Positions 46,388-60,338 are shown, counted from the first letter of the stretch. The stretch is DNA of 64,000 bases from Pempheris klunzingeri (GCF_042242105.1 NC_092035.1:8149477-8213476), one strand, 5' to 3'. The notes: generated from the sequence alone by a model not told the origin. Numbers and translations are program-made.

Positions 46388-49236
46388 GCAATCTGAGAAG
46401 CCCTGCTATATGTTTATTCCATGTCCTATCATTTGAATATGATTCACAAAGGTCAGCTGTAATTGATAGTGTGAGCACGCTGAGCCAGTGGAGAAGATGT
46501 TGCCTTCATGCCTTGTGTTTGTGAGATTATTGTGAGCAGAACTCCACTCAGTGAGTTTTAAAATATGACTTCAGGGATTTAAGGTGCAGCCGACAGCAAA
46601 GAGTTAAATCCTCAGTGCGAGCGTGGGGCGAGTCATTTCAGCACCATGGACAGATTCCAACATGTCAAGTCAATAATTGGCATGGTGTGGTGAGAGAAGT
46701 GTGTGTGTGTGCCATTTCGTCATCATCACACATAGGTTTTCCTTTACACCACTAGACATGAGCACGTGGTGCAGTACATTTGATTTTCCAGCTGTATGGA
46801 CACTACAGGGTGGAACTAAAGGCATTTTAGCCCTCAGCACCGGATTTCCTTTAAGCCTGCGCTGATCAAAAGCTTTTGTTATTCTGCCTTAAATGCCCTC
46901 CATCAAGGGATTTAACCAGGATGCACTTTGGTATGTATTCTATTCAATCCTCTTTCTGCACTGAATGCACTTTGCTCTGACATTGACTTGATAATCTGTA
47001 TGAGAGTTAAGTCTGTGGCTCTCCTCTCTTTGTGTCTGAGAGGAGCCACCATCCTGCACCCTGAGGGTGGGGAGGGGGGCCACAAAAAGGAATCTGATAT
47101 GGAAAGTGTCAGGACGAGAAATATCTCATTCTCCAAAGGTCATGCAGAAGTGAACCGCTGGAGATTAGGTTGTTTTTTGGTTGCCTCAGTGATGATAACA
47201 TCCTGTGTCAGCATGCTCTTTACCTGTGAGGCCTCTCTCAGACGCAATATGATATAATTTTGCAAAAGAAACCTTTTCTACAAGTGGCGCTGCTGATTAA
47301 AATCTATGCAGAGTCCCTGATGGGAAAGGATCTGCATTAATGTTTTGTGCAGTGAGGCGAGACTTGTGTTGTTCTGGCTGTGCAGCGGGGATATTTACGA
47401 GGTCCCTGACGCTCACCACACAGGCCTTATGAGAAATAACCCTGGGAAGTGCTGACTCAGCTGGCTGCAGCAATGTACTGGGCTCCCAATAATGGACCTG
47501 AGGCTTCCTGGAAGTTATGATTGGATTGGTTTCTGCTTATCTGTTTTTGTCTTTTTCATTTTCAGTGAGGCCGATCTGGTGCAGCTACAGATGTGTATCT
47601 ACTTTTCATTTATTGGAATTAGTATTGATTTGAAAATGGTGATGAGAGCCATCGAGAAAGTTCACTTTGGGACGTCTGGTGAGCTGAGAGTTTCCAGCAA
47701 ATGGGAAGCGTGAGACTCTATTAAGGAAGGCAAATGGAATGTAAAACTGCAGCACAAGACAAATTGAGAACATTTAAAGGGAAAAAAAAACTGTGAGGTA
47801 TCACAGCTGCTGCTGCTGCAGATTCATTTGGTAGAGTATGAAAAATGATGCAAAACTTGTCATAGCATCAAGAAATATCTGCCTCTTGCTGCTGCTACTT
47901 CTCCAGGTTGTAGAACAGGAAATAAATGACAGCAAGGCGCTAAAATATTTTAACTAACTGCTTAAAGTAAAACACAAAAAAAAGGTGCAGCCTGACCTGC
48001 TCACATAATCATCATCAGGTCTCCAGGTGAAGGCTGAGCATGAGGCCTCAAGCATGCAGATATGTTCTGTAAGCTGTCACCTTGGAAAATGTACAGATGG
48101 TGGTGCTGTCATGGCGACAGCTGCTCCCTCGTCGTCCTCTGCGCTAACTCTCTCCCGTCATGTCAGACTCCTGTCCTGTCTCACCTGCCCACTAGCTGCT
48201 CATCACCTCATTAGTCCCTGTGTGTAATGGGCAGATTACCTGCTGTTGTTTGTCAGGTGTTGCTGCAGTTTGCTGTCTCATTCCCCACATGTGTTCTGAC
48301 TGCCTTCTGTCTCTGATGCTTTGCTGCCTGCCTTTGGATTTGGTTGTTGAGCTGACTGGCAACCTGTTGCTGATTATAAGCCTGCTTATTGGTCCCAGTT
48401 CTGTTTTTACCAGATTAGCCGTCCCAGGTGCCAGAAATACTGGGGGTGAAGTCAGGATGTCTTATTTGATTCGTTTTTGGATGTTTTTTGGCCAATTGTG
48501 ACATTTAACATTTTGGCAGTTATTTTGGCAATGTTTGCCCCGCATTGTTTGTAGCCAAGCCATGTGCTATGGTTCTTTAAAAATCTGAAGGTTTTTAGCC
48601 ATCAGACACCAAGAAACTCCTTTGGATTGCTTACGTTTAGCCACTAATCTCACTTTTAGTGATAATGAGTTCACTGCGGTAGCCATTTGCTCTGCCGTGT
48701 TGGCAGAAATGTTCTTTCTTCACTTGGAGGAGTGACTGTTTTGATTGTAAACCATGCTATTAGATGCCACTGAGCGTCCTCGGTTTTAGTGAATTGACAG
48801 CTCTAGCCATGTGCCGCGGCTGCATGTGGCGTGAGTGACTGAAGATGTGTGAACTCTCCACCACAGGGATCCACCGGCAGGCCTGCAGACCTGCGGCGCG
48901 GCGACGGCACCACGCCAGCCTGCGCCGGGCTCCCACCCCAGCCTCATCCAAAACGCTTAATCAAAAGGGACACTCTCCCCGCTTGGTCCTGCATGAAAAG
49001 GAAGCTGTTGGCCCACGCTGTGCGCCTTGGCAGCTCGACAGAGAATAACCCAGATTGGTCTACTATCCACTACGCTATGAGGACATTAGGGAGGAGGCCT
49101 GTGATACAATCTGCATTCTGTAACAGGTAATTGAAGCGCTGGGGACACGGCTGATGGAGATGTGTCCTGCCGTGGCCTAATCAGCCTTCCTGTCCTCACC
49201 ATCAGCACTGACGAGTGTTTATCATGTCCTTGATAT

Positions 49237-49278
49237 GGGGCCTGCATGTCACTTCCCACAGAGTGACATGCAGGCTCC
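49237..49278. repeat. Short perfect-stem hairpin
   Basis: GCCTGCATGTCACT (49240-49253) and its exact reverse complement (49262-49275) flank an 8 nt loop; wobble and two GC pairs extend the stem to 49237/49278. It is shorter than a typical microRNA precursor. Function unknown. Confidence 0.7.
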
Positions 49279-52009
49279 TGAATGAATGTCAGAAGGAAAA
49301 TTACTGTAATTTAACTCGTCAAGCTTTATTGCAGCACGTACCCCGACATTAAGGTCACCCTTTTCTGGCCTCGCTGATTCATTTCAACGCTGCCATGCAA
49401 TTTCACTGCCAAACATGCCACAAGCATGTTTTTTACACTGGCTTCTGGTATTCACTCCTACCATTCCTGCCGAGGACATGTTGGAGTAATCGGTTAAATT
49501 CCCAAATTGCGTCAAATTGCAGTGTCTTTAGTCCTCTTGCTGCACAGAAACCAATTTCAAACTTTTCCTTTTTCAGATTATGGTTTGGTGAGTCAAACTT
49601 CAGGTGAAGGGTTTGACTCAAGGTCCTCTAACACTGTTACATGTAGCTCCTCAAGATGAGCGTCCACCTAAGGCGTTCTCATTCCCAGGTTGTCAGATAT
49701 TCACACTTTGTGCCCCCCCATGGCCTCTGTATGACAGGCACTTACTGGACTGTCATTGTCATGGTAACGATAATAAGTAATGGTTAAGGGTCTCACAATG
49801 GTCGTTTTGTCAGGGTGAGGCCACAGATGTATTATAAGAACTGGACATCGGACCACAGCACAGCCTTGCTACCATTTTTCCCAGTGGCGACTCGCTGTAT
49901 TACAATGTAAAATCCACTGAGGGTCAAAAAGCATTTTCCCCATAGAAAACCACTGTAAAAAAGACACCTGTAAAACTGGACAGGACACCTCCAGCTATAG
50001 ACATGTTCAATTATTACTCTTTGTATTGCGTATTTTGAAGCCATGGGTGTTTAATCCTCTTCTGTTGCGCTGTACATAATGGAGGAGCTGCATCTATGTA
50101 TATATGTCTATGGGCTTAGGCACCAACACTGCTTGGTTAGATTTAGGAAAAGAAGATAGTCCAGGTTGATTTATGTCAGTTGCATAACTTTCAGTTTTAC
50201 TTTAAAATGGGAAAGAAAACGTCTCCTGGGTGAAAGTCCTGTGATTGACCATCCAACCACCTGCCCTCTTCCCTACGCAGACTTTGTCGCTTTTTATATC
50301 ACATTGCACCTCAGCATCTCACACACACGCTCATACAAACGCCCAAAGGGTGATGACAAAGCATCAGTGTTTGATGACCTGTGAATGAGAACGGTCTGGT
50401 CCCCCTGATGATCAGTATTATTATGAGATGCAGGCAGAGCCATGGTCGAGAGTGAAATAGTGGAACAGATTACCCAGCACCCCTCCATCGTAATAATGTT
50501 CTATAGTGTTGTAATTATGGTCTATACTGTTTCTGAAGCCTCACAGTGAAAGCTTCACACAGTAATTCCAGCCCATTGAGAAAAGGGGGCTGAAATATGC
50601 TGAGATTTAAGATTGCTAGATTTTTTAAATGCGTTATAAACATTTGATTACTCATTACCCTAGTAACCACTATAGATGTGTTTACCTGCTGAGTCAGCTT
50701 AATGTACTACCACAATGTGGAAAGAACATTCCTGCGGTCTTTAAAGTGGGCATAATTCTTACATGACATAGATACACTCATGTTTGTAATAAACATGCCT
50801 TTATTCAATAGATGTTCATTAAGCTGAGACCTCAGACCATAAATCTGAGGTCACAGATTTTTGTGTTCACAATCTATTAGGGACAAGTTTGTGAGCCCTA
50901 TTTTAATCGTGCAAGTGCAATGATGGAGCAGTGTGTTTTGTGCATACAGTCTGTGAGGGCGTCTCCAAGCACTACTGCTATTTTGGTTTATGTATGTACA
51001 GCAGCACAAGGTGCAAAAGGTCTGAGAAGGTCAGAAAAAATACCTTCGGAGCACTGCTGGTGCTGTTTGCCACCACTAAAATAGGACCCTGTCCTGTATA
51101 GTAAAAGCCAAAACAGGTGAACGTGTAGCCTATTAGCCATTTTTAGTAGAAGAATTTTTCAAACTCAAGATAAAGTGTCTGAATTGCTGGCTGTGACACA
51201 TTTTAAGTGAGAGACACAACATTTAAAAACAACGTTCTTAATGAGAGAGGTCACTAAATAAACACTACGCTGGCTGATTCGGAAGGAGGCTGACAGGATG
51301 GAATAAATGTACTGCGTTGGATTTAAAGGGGGAAAATAATCAGATTTACAATAAAGGAAAAGACATTAAGGGCATGATCTCTGCCAGTATATACCCTCTT
51401 CATTCTTGAGAAAACATTTCAAACAAGTTTCTCATGCTGGCAGATATCAAGTGTTCAAAGTAAAACCCTGAATAAAATGTGATTATTGATGTGTGTGAAC
51501 TCGAGGTGTGATCAAGGCAAAGGAATCAAATATTATATGGAGTATTTGACAGTCACCAAAGGTTTTTTAGTCTTTTTTCCTTTGTTAACGTTATATTTCA
51601 ATTGACTCATATCTACCAAAGCAGTCATGTAAAACTGGATCAGAAACTTTAATTAGGTCAATGTGTTCTGTGGGTGTCTGCGAAGTGTTTTTCTCTTTGA
51701 ACGTAATTGTGTCAAAACACTTTTTCATCTTAAAAAGCCCAGTGTGTGACTGCAGCATGATGCCTGCTTTTGAGAAAAAGTGTGAAAGTATGTTTATTTT
51801 ACACAGTGACTTTTTAGAGCCACTGGATTTCACCATGTGGATTTTGTAAACTCACTGTCAGAAGTGCACATGTGTGTTTTTTATGCTGTAAATCCATAAA
51901 AGGTGTCATTTTATTAGTGTGGAAGACAGTAATATGATGTACATCTCTTAATTTAATGTGCAATGTGTATTCATTTCTAGTTCTTTCTACTAACTATGAG
52001 AACTACACC

Positions 52010-52330
52010 CCAGTTAAAGGGGCACCCCAGTGATTTTAAAACTTAATAAGAGTGCAATCTCTTATTAAGTTGGAGGACTTAAAACATGCATGTTTTAAAA
52101 AGAAAGATCAAAACTGAAGCATCAGAGGCTTTTAGACTTTTAGAACTCAGTATGGATCCTACGTTTCCCATATTGCAACTCAACAGTATATTTCGCTAAA
52201 ACCTCATTGCCTGGTAAATGCCCATTGATGCGTCTGAGGGGAGGGGGGGGGGGGTCCCGTTCATTCTAATGATAATCTAAGTAAGACTTAGATATTAGTG
52301 GCTACTTCCAATACCTGCACAATACAAAAT
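52010..52330. repeat. Hairpin-rich MITE-like segment with a G12 run
   Basis: Starts around ttaaaggggcaccccagtga, which resembles a dispersed fish repeat. It contains a 13 bp inverted repeat (52040-52052 and 52059-52071, six-base loop), then a 20 bp perfect palindrome (52079-52098), and later a G12 tract (52243-52254). Target-site duplications were not identified. Confidence 0.4.
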
Positions 52331-52436
52331 GCCCATTAGATTGAATTAATCATTAATTGGTGCATGCAGACATGAGCATGCCAGTTAATTCTGGTGCGGT
52401 TTGGTCTGATAATTTCAGTTAATGGTTCATCCAGCT

Positions 52437-52438
<2 letters not shown>

Positions 52439-52469
<31 letters not shown>

Positions 52470-52488
52470 TCGTGTGTGTGTGTGTGTG
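52439..52488. repeat. (TG)n microsatellite
   Basis: TG repeat interrupted once by ATCG near 52468-52471, intergenic. Confidence 0.93.
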
Positions 52489-55400
52489 CCAGGGTAGCCG
52501 TGCCTTTGAGCTGAGTCATGGACCATCTGGGCCACGTGCCCAAGAACTCTGGTTGTCAATGGTTCACTATCTTACAGCCAATTTACAGCAACATTACTTA
52601 AGACTGCATGCCGCATAATCATAATCACACATTCCTGGCACATACTGGAAACTGTCCCGTCTTCAGCCTTGTTTTTGCTTCCATTTTTTTCAAAATTGCA
52701 TCCGTTCCAGCAGCCTGGCAGCTGGGCCTCTTTGTTGTATTAGCCATAGAAATGGAATAATTAACGTCTGGGCAAATCTGCCATGTGTGCTCCCACCATT
52801 GGGTCATCATAAAATCTGTGTCATAACATTTGCCCACACTCAAGCCTTTTAGCAGGTAGGAATTAAAAAAAAGAAAAAGAAAGAAAATTGTGCAGCAGTG
52901 TTCGGGTGAGGTGTGAATTGAAATAAGTCATTATCTACAGAAAACACCTTCCCCAGAGGCGGCAAGGACAGGCTTCAAAAGGATTCTTTATTTCCGCAAT
53001 CCAGACACATTGCAGAAAATAGGAGAGAGGCATGCAGGGAGAATCTCTGGGAGGCCGGTTATGGCAAGCTGCTTAGGTAACTGCATTAGACAACCAAACA
53101 TCAAAGCCTTAAATATTCAAGGGGCCCTGAGATGGCGAGAAATGTACAAATGGATTATTCCTCCTCGAGTAAACACACAGAAAATATAAGCGCGTGGCAG
53201 GGAGAGAAAAAAGAGTCTGCATGGTGGTTCAAGATGATGGAAAATGGTAAAATATGATGAGAGCATTAAAACAATCATTTCCAAGACGAGACGTGGCGTT
53301 AGCGCACGTCAAACTGCCCGCTCTCGCCAGTAAAACCAATTCAGCAGCCCACAATACCCTGCTGTCGCCAGCGATAGTATTATATTAACATTGTGATGCT
53401 TCTGTCCTGCTCTCTTCCTGCATTAGGTGCCATTTCCAAGGAAACTGTTCAACAAGGTGTCTGAGGCTGTGATGGAGCATTAAAGCCGCAGCCTACAGGA
53501 ACAAGTCACCATATCAGAGAGGAAAAATGAGTCTGTGGAAGTTCTGCGGATGTATTGGTGAGATGTCTTGTGATGAATAGCTAACCTGGTTTCCTAAACT
53601 CTGCTTCCGCGCAGCAGCAGCAGCTTCATCACTATGCAGCTCTATCTTCATACATCTAACTCCCAGCCTGATTTATTGGAGGCTACGGCGGAGACGCCAG
53701 ACCTTGCATCAAACGGTATACGGCATTTTGTGCACACGAACAAACGCTTACAAAGACTGTGTGAAGAAAGATGCATCGGTGAGATGGATGAATGGTGCAC
53801 ATTTGAATTGCAAAAATATTCAGATGCTCATTTCAAGGATTTACGTGGATTAATTTGTTCAAAAATATTTTTATAGTGCGTCTATGAAGAAAAATCTCCA
53901 CATCTGGCAGGTTTTGCTTTAATTGAACACATTTCCCACAGAAAAGATGATTGATTAGCTCAGTCTTGGCATCCATACCAGAAGCCTGACCTTTCTCTAC
54001 CTGTTAAATATTCATGCTGCCTTGTTGCGGAGGTCCCTTCAGGATAAACCTACATCAATAAGAGATATTTAGTCTGGTATAAATGGAAAGGCGATTTTCA
54101 GCATTATTCGGGGGACATTCGGGAGTCTTCAAACATGGCTGTGATCCACAGTTAAGATGTGTATTGCGACCATCTGGTTAAGATTCAGAATCCCAGAAAG
54201 CTTGTCGCCCACTCGTCGAGCTCTGTGTGTCCCATCCTGTGGCCGACTATTTAAAATGCACCGTGCATGTGTGGATTTCTTCTAAGGATAACAGCAGCCC
54301 TAATGTACAATCTAAGAAGATTGTTCTGTAAGCCTTAAAAGATCATATCTGATAGAAAAGAGATGAAACCATTTCAGCCTAAGCTTAACGTGAGCCCCAG
54401 AACCGGTGCAAGAGGTGCAAGACCAGAGGCCGGGTTATTCTCTTATCTTTGTGGCCAAAGCTCTGTGGCAAAGCACCCCTCCTGGCATTTAAAACACATG
54501 TCTGCGATAACATCATTGGTTCTTTTCTCCCTCCCCCTAGCCTCCTGAGAGAATCTCTGAGCATCTCTAAATGTCACGTTAAGTGCTTCTCTTGTCCTGC
54601 GCTGACACAAAAACGAGGCGCTCTCTGAATACAAAGGAGGCCTGTGCTGGATGGCTGCCATAGCTCAGAGACAGTGACACTCTGCTCTCCTCTTTCCTGC
54701 TCTCTCCCTCATTTGTTCAAACTGTCAAAAGTAACATTTAGTCTCTAATAGGGCTACCAAAAGGACGGCAAACACTTTCATTCCTACCTAAATTTGAGGG
54801 CTAGATAACAGACATAAACCATGGTATTAACATTATACTCAAATGAGTACAAGTATATTTAAAATCAGCAACAGCACAAGCAGTGCACTAATTGTCCTGT
54901 GACTTATACTAAGATGAAAATATAATCAGATCCAGGTAAGAAATCAGGAGAGCGATGGTGAAAGTGTGCCTCTTTAAATGTTAATGTCATAACGAGGTGC
55001 TGTTTTACCTGCCTGGAGCCGCACCTGAACGAGTGAGAGACAGAAATTAGACTCCTCCATGTTGGTTTCCTGTTAATAACGGCTTCCACTGGGCTGTTTT
55101 CATCATTGTTCTCATGCAGGCAAACTTGGATCACAAGGTGAGAAAGTGCACCAGAAAAAACAGCAATTAAAACAAGTTAGCACCGAGCCGAGAGACTGTG
55201 TTTGTCACAAAAATGCAATGGAAAAAGTCCTATTAGAGGGATAGTTGATGTTTGTGCATTGGCATTTCTTACTAAATATAGAAACATCTGCATTTCATGG
55301 GTAGAAAGTGGCTCAGCTCAGCATCTACTATTATGAATCAAACCTCATACTGAACGGACATGTATACGAGTGATATCAACCTCATCGAGAGGCAAGAATG

Positions 55401-58374
55401 TGCATAAGATTGTTTCCCAAAATGTCAAAGTATTCCCTCATAGTGGTGTTCCCCCGGGCTCTCACCCTGCTGTCATGTGTGGCTGTTTGGGCGACAGTGA
55501 GAAAGTTTGACGCTGTAACTTTTACAAACATGAATCCATTGGATGCTCCTCAAGGACGTGTGCAGGGTTCGGTAATGCTGCAGACACAAACAGGATTTTA
55601 TACTGTCTTACAATTCAGAGTTAAGTTTTACACCGATGAGCACATTCATCATACATTACTCTCTCCATATGTTTGGTCTCCATTACTTGTGTGTCCTCCA
55701 AAGGCTCTGCTGCTGCTGCTGTGGCTGCTGCTGTGGCTGATTCGCCCTGTAGAGCTCAGGCCCTCTCGCCCAGTGGGAGGACAGGGAGAAAAATAAGTGC
55801 AAAACTCGTCATTTGTCTGCTATATATAATTCTTTAGCGCCGGTGCCTCTTCTGACCTGAGCAACATTCAGAGGGGACAATGAAAGGGAACGGTGGGATG
55901 CTTCTCTCTCTCCCCTCCCCATCGCAGCGCTCTTTCATCTCTTCTTCCCACAAGGCTGATTCACCACTTGCGACCCCTGCGGTTGCCTCGTTGAAAATAG
56001 ACAACAAAGTGTCTGAGATGAAAACCGGTGGGCAGTGGTGGGCTAGATTGCTGCTCGGCTTTAAGTCGCTCGGGCAGTGGCGAGCGCTCTCGCTGAGCTG
56101 ACACTTCCATTTGTCTGGATTCTGGTTGCGTAAAGGGGAGCGGGTTGACACTGCCATGCACCCACATCTGGGAACATTAGCAAACCTGACGGACCTGAGC
56201 TACATGGAAGATTTAAAGAGATTTCAAATAAAATAATAGTCTAAATGATTTTTTTCACCTTAAAATGAATTGACAACACAGAAAAGTGAGTGAGACTTTG
56301 CAGTCTCACAATTGGCTCTCCAGACAATTCCAGCTATCCGCCTATTAGCATCAGCTAATCCTTCTTCGTTTAACGCCTGGAAGCTGGAAAACCTTTCTTG
56401 TCTCATGGGTTGAGCAAGTAGTTTTCACTCAAGTGGACGGACGCCATCTTGGATTCCCATATCCACTTCTTATTACACATCCGTGTGGATGGTGAGCTGC
56501 GCCCACGGTTCCTCCTTCAGGCTGTGATTGAACATGAAAACTAAAAATGGTGCTTCATATTCAGCCTTGGCAGGTTAATGCTGCTGTTTGCTGGGCAAAT
56601 GAAACACAACACACCTCTTCACTTTGTTTTCTGAGTGATTAGATTTTAATATGGCATGAAAACTCACTAAAGAAGAAGTAATTCTCTTATTAAAGGCAAA
56701 AAGCTTGATGGCTGCACTTTTAGCACTAATCTGTTTATTGAATCATGACTATAAATGCATTTGTTTTGCTGTTGCTTTCAGCTTTGAATCCTGCAGTCTT
56801 ACAGAAACACTATAGAGCACCTTTTGACAAAGTTGCTGCTCCTGTGATGCACGTCACACTGCATCGCCTTCCAACGGTCGAAACAGTTAAGGTCATTACA
56901 TTTGAATGCACCTCCTGCACTAAACCTCTTTTCACCTTTTGATCACCCGATTCTTCCCATGTGAGAGCAGGAGTACAGTGAGCACTACTGTACGGAGCAT
57001 TACAGTATGCAGAGAGGTCTGAATCCATCTCGTCCTCTGCATGGGGAAGATAAGAACCTCCTTCATGAATAAAGATGTTTCAGCATCCTCTCCTCTGTGT
57101 TCAATATGTACTTGTTACAGCGGCCATTATTTATAGTCCCACTAAGGCCCCGAGTGGTGAGAGTGGGCCTCATGGGGAATTGGGAAGTGGAGCCACTGCT
57201 ACCTATAGTGGGAAAGATATACCACCTCACCCCCACTGAGAACTTCGTGCAGGAAATGAACTCATAAATCAAGCAGTAAATTGAGTGTAGGGCTGCGCTT
57301 ACTCATCTCAAGAGGTCCGCTCCTCTTCCTCCACACAGCCCTGCTCCTTTTTACTGCATGACTAATACAACGCCGCAACTTCCCTGCCCGCGTGTGTGTG
57401 TGCGAGCCTCCCGCTCTGGTAAGCTCTTATCAAACTGTGGATTTTATTTTCAAGTAAACATCATAACTCTGGCCTTGAGGCTGCAGTGGGCGCAGGGGAA
57501 GAAAAGTGAGTCTGGCTGGGATTTGGGCCCAAGAACAGGCACATCAGCATCTTGTCCTACAACTGAACTTCACCACCTCATTGTGATGCTGCTGGTGAGA
57601 GCCGTCTGTCTTTACCCGGACACAGCCTGCGAGGAGAGTCCCCCCTGCCCGCCTCAGGCTATCCTGACAGTCACAGACCCTGTCCGGAGGAATTAAAATC
57701 TCTATTTATCAGGACTCGACCGACTGTCTGGGGACCAGCCGGGGAAATGGCACACAGTCGACCTCTTCCAGCAGTGGGACTCTGATGAAGAGTTCATCGT
57801 GCTGCTTGTTTCTTGGCAGCATGTGTGGAGAAAAAAGAAAAGAAAAAAAGACCCTCTCATCCCTGCTTCACACTTTGTTTCACTTTGTTTTAGTGCTGTG
57901 CAAGCGCCTGCGTCGTCCTGCATGTAAATCATTCTTAAATCTTAAAGAAGCACCCGAAGAGCAGTTGAAAGGCCGATGCTTGAATGTGTGTGGATCCATC
58001 CTGCTGAGCTTTAAAGCTGGGCCTGTGTCGCCTCCCGCGGCCGCTCTCCATCACAGCAGCGCCTCTGCCAGAGGGGGAGGGCAGCGGGGACGGTGCGCCA
58101 CCACTCCTCCACAGTGGAGCCACGCAGAGTTGTGATCACATCAGATCTCTACTGACCTCCGTTGGTGGAATAATGCTGGTGTTATGGGGGGGGGCTGCCA
58201 CAGACATGGAAATCTACTGAGTCACAGCTCAAATGGTCAAAAGTTGGCTTTTTGTGTGACTTGGCTGACCTTTAACCTCTCGCTCTGCAAAAACTGCTGC
58301 ACTCATGTTTTTCACTTTATCCTTAAAGAATATCCCTCTTCTTAACTGTTCACACAATTTTCACATCATTTCAT

Positions 58375-58700
58375 TTGGAGATATTAGTACTTTTTACTCC
58401 ACCACATTCATCTTAATCTTTTCACATTAAGATTTACATTAAAAAGCACGATGAGTGTACAAAGTACAATTTGAGGCTCAATATTATATATTATAAGAAT
58501 TTATGTGTGTGGGATAACTTTGTTTTACTTATTTTCACTTTAATCCCCCCAATAGCAACAGCAGTAATACAGTAATATCTAGTTACACACTGATGCATCA
58601 GTGCTAATAGTATAATAATACCATACGTAACATGTATGTCACAGGGGGACATTTTTCCTGCAGAATAAATACTTTTACTTGGATTGTTGAAGTACATTTA
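58375..58700 (+). repeat. Dispersed repeat (family C), second copy
   Basis: Phrases agtactttttactccacca, ttaagatttacattaaaa, gatgcatcagtgctaat and aaatacttttacttgg occur in this order, consistent with a diverged longer copy of the element at 9730-9890. Intergenic, about 0.9 kb before the dzip1 promoter. Confidence 0.4.
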
Positions 58701-59599
58701 GCTGATTGTAGCCTATTTCTATATTATCATTATCTGTATTTCTGTATTATTATTTCTAAAGCAGTGCTTCCTTACATGATAAGACAGCAGGTCATTGGGC
58801 CCTCATGTGAAATGCAACACAGGTTTCGTCCACATGGTGGAGCCCTTTCACCAAACCGTCACACCTCCTGTGTCATGGCGCAAAGTTTTCTAAATCTCCT
58901 GCATCCCTGCAGCTGCGGTGATGGTAACACCGGTGTTTCACCCTCTTCTCTGCTTCCAGTGTTTTAATTCAGCTTTATTCTGTTTTATTCTGCAGTGGGG
59001 GCCGCCTGCAAGCCCGACACCCCCATCCCCGTTTTCAGACTCCCCATTTCAAAGCCCAGCAGTCTGCTTCTCCCTTCCCCCCTTCCCGCTGCGTCAAAAC
59101 ACCACAATACCGCCGGAAATGAGGAGCTTTGTCTTCAAAGTAAAGGTCTGCTTTGCCACGCTTTTCTTTTTCAAAATGGTGCATGTGCTTCCTTTTTATT
59201 TAATACACTTGCACGTTGATCGTCGTCGCTTCTGTGGCAAACAACTGATATAAACCAGATTAAAAGAAGAACAGAATTATATGACATACGTGTCATAACA
59301 TACATACGTATGAAATCACTTACAAAGTATTAGGGGACATGTCAAATGCAACACCATAAGTAGAAACTAATTAAAAAGCACAATGATTGATTCAAATGTT
59401 ATATGTTTGAGGACAGAAGTCACAGGACATAAGACAAATCTAAAAAATGTCAGGACGACCTTAAACTGTAAAAAGGTTCCTTTCAAGAGCCCTTGTATAT
59501 ACAGACTGTATTGCACTTCTTAGTATATATATTTCCACTTTCTCTTCTTATCACAGTACATATCCCCGCTATAATTAATCTACTTACTTTGAAGGTGAT

Positions 59600-59645
59600 A
59601 ACCGGAAGTGTAGTGTTTATTCTCGCTGGCTTAATGGCGGTCTGA
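59600..59645 (+). promoter_or_regulatory. dzip1: Candidate dzip1 core promoter (ETS and YY1-like motifs)
   Basis: ACCGGAAGTG at 59600-59609 is a strong ETS/GABP motif, and about 24 bp later AATGGCGGTC resembles a YY1 site. This pair without a TATA box is typical of broadly expressed vertebrate promoters and marks transcription starting around 59.61-59.66 kb. A strong donor, ctctg|gtaagt after 59760, could close a first noncoding exon. Inference from motifs only. Confidence 0.5.
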
Positions 59646-60338
59646 GTGTGAGCAGGGATTTAGGAATGTGGAGACCAGCGGCTACGTCACCCACAAACCG
59701 CCTGGGGTCCCGTCGTCAGAAAACTTTTTTAAAGCTATGAATTAGTTACACTAAGTCTCTGGTAAGTTGTTTTTATTGACTCCTGCACTGTGTAACTGGT
59801 TACTGAGCAATGGGAACTGTTGGTGATGTACAATTCAGTTTTTTTTATGCAGGTTACAGTTCAGCCCAACACGGTTTAAACATGTCCGTTAGGTTCAGGC
59901 TAGCTTAGGTTTGAAATACTTGAGCCGTCCTTAGCGTTAAGCTAACGTTAGTAACTAGACTGACTGTAAGGAGACTGAAAGCCGGACAAGTTTGAGCATG
60001 TGTGCCATTGTTTGGGCTGAGATCTAGCAGGGGGGAGGAAAAAGCCTACCCCGACACCAAATTACTGTTTCTGAAACGTGATGCTAGAGAGATTAGCGGT
60101 GTTTGCTGTTAGCACGGTAACCATTTTCGGCAAAGCCACCTTGTGCTCATTAGCAGGTAAGTTAGGCTGCTCGGTATGTGGGTTTAAACGCTGCTTAACT
60201 AGAGTAAAAACAAACAGCTTTGGGATGCATTTGTCTCTCCCACAGGACACAGCTCGCCTGCCGGCCGCTGTAGGGAAACATTTGCTGATTGCCGGCCGTG
60301 TTTTGATAACATTTCTCCCCCCAGGGACGAGCGTCTCT

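Larger units (their letters stand above)
45061..59590. other. Intergenic region between divergent hs6st3 and dzip1
   Basis: No protein-coding exon with recognisable homology was found in about 14.5 kb. The left edge (45061-45430) is CpG-rich and should hold the hs6st3 promoter and 5' UTR. The rest holds microsatellites (45430-45489, 46355-46385, 52439-52488), hairpin-forming repeats (49237-49278, 52040-52098) and fish-type dispersed repeat fragments (52010-52330, 58375-58700). UGGT2 and DNAJC3, which lie between HS6ST3 and DZIP1 in human, are not apparent. Confidence 0.6.

Noticed and set aside
48100-48430. Possible LTR-retroelement fragment (cacctcattagtccctgtgt region)
   Set aside because: The wording is suggestive of a fish repeat, but no terminal repeats, primer-binding site or reverse-transcriptase frame is visible, so I did not annotate it.
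53634-53876. 80-codon open frame in the hs6st3-dzip1 gap
   Set aside because: No recognisable homology, weak start context and no exon structure around it.
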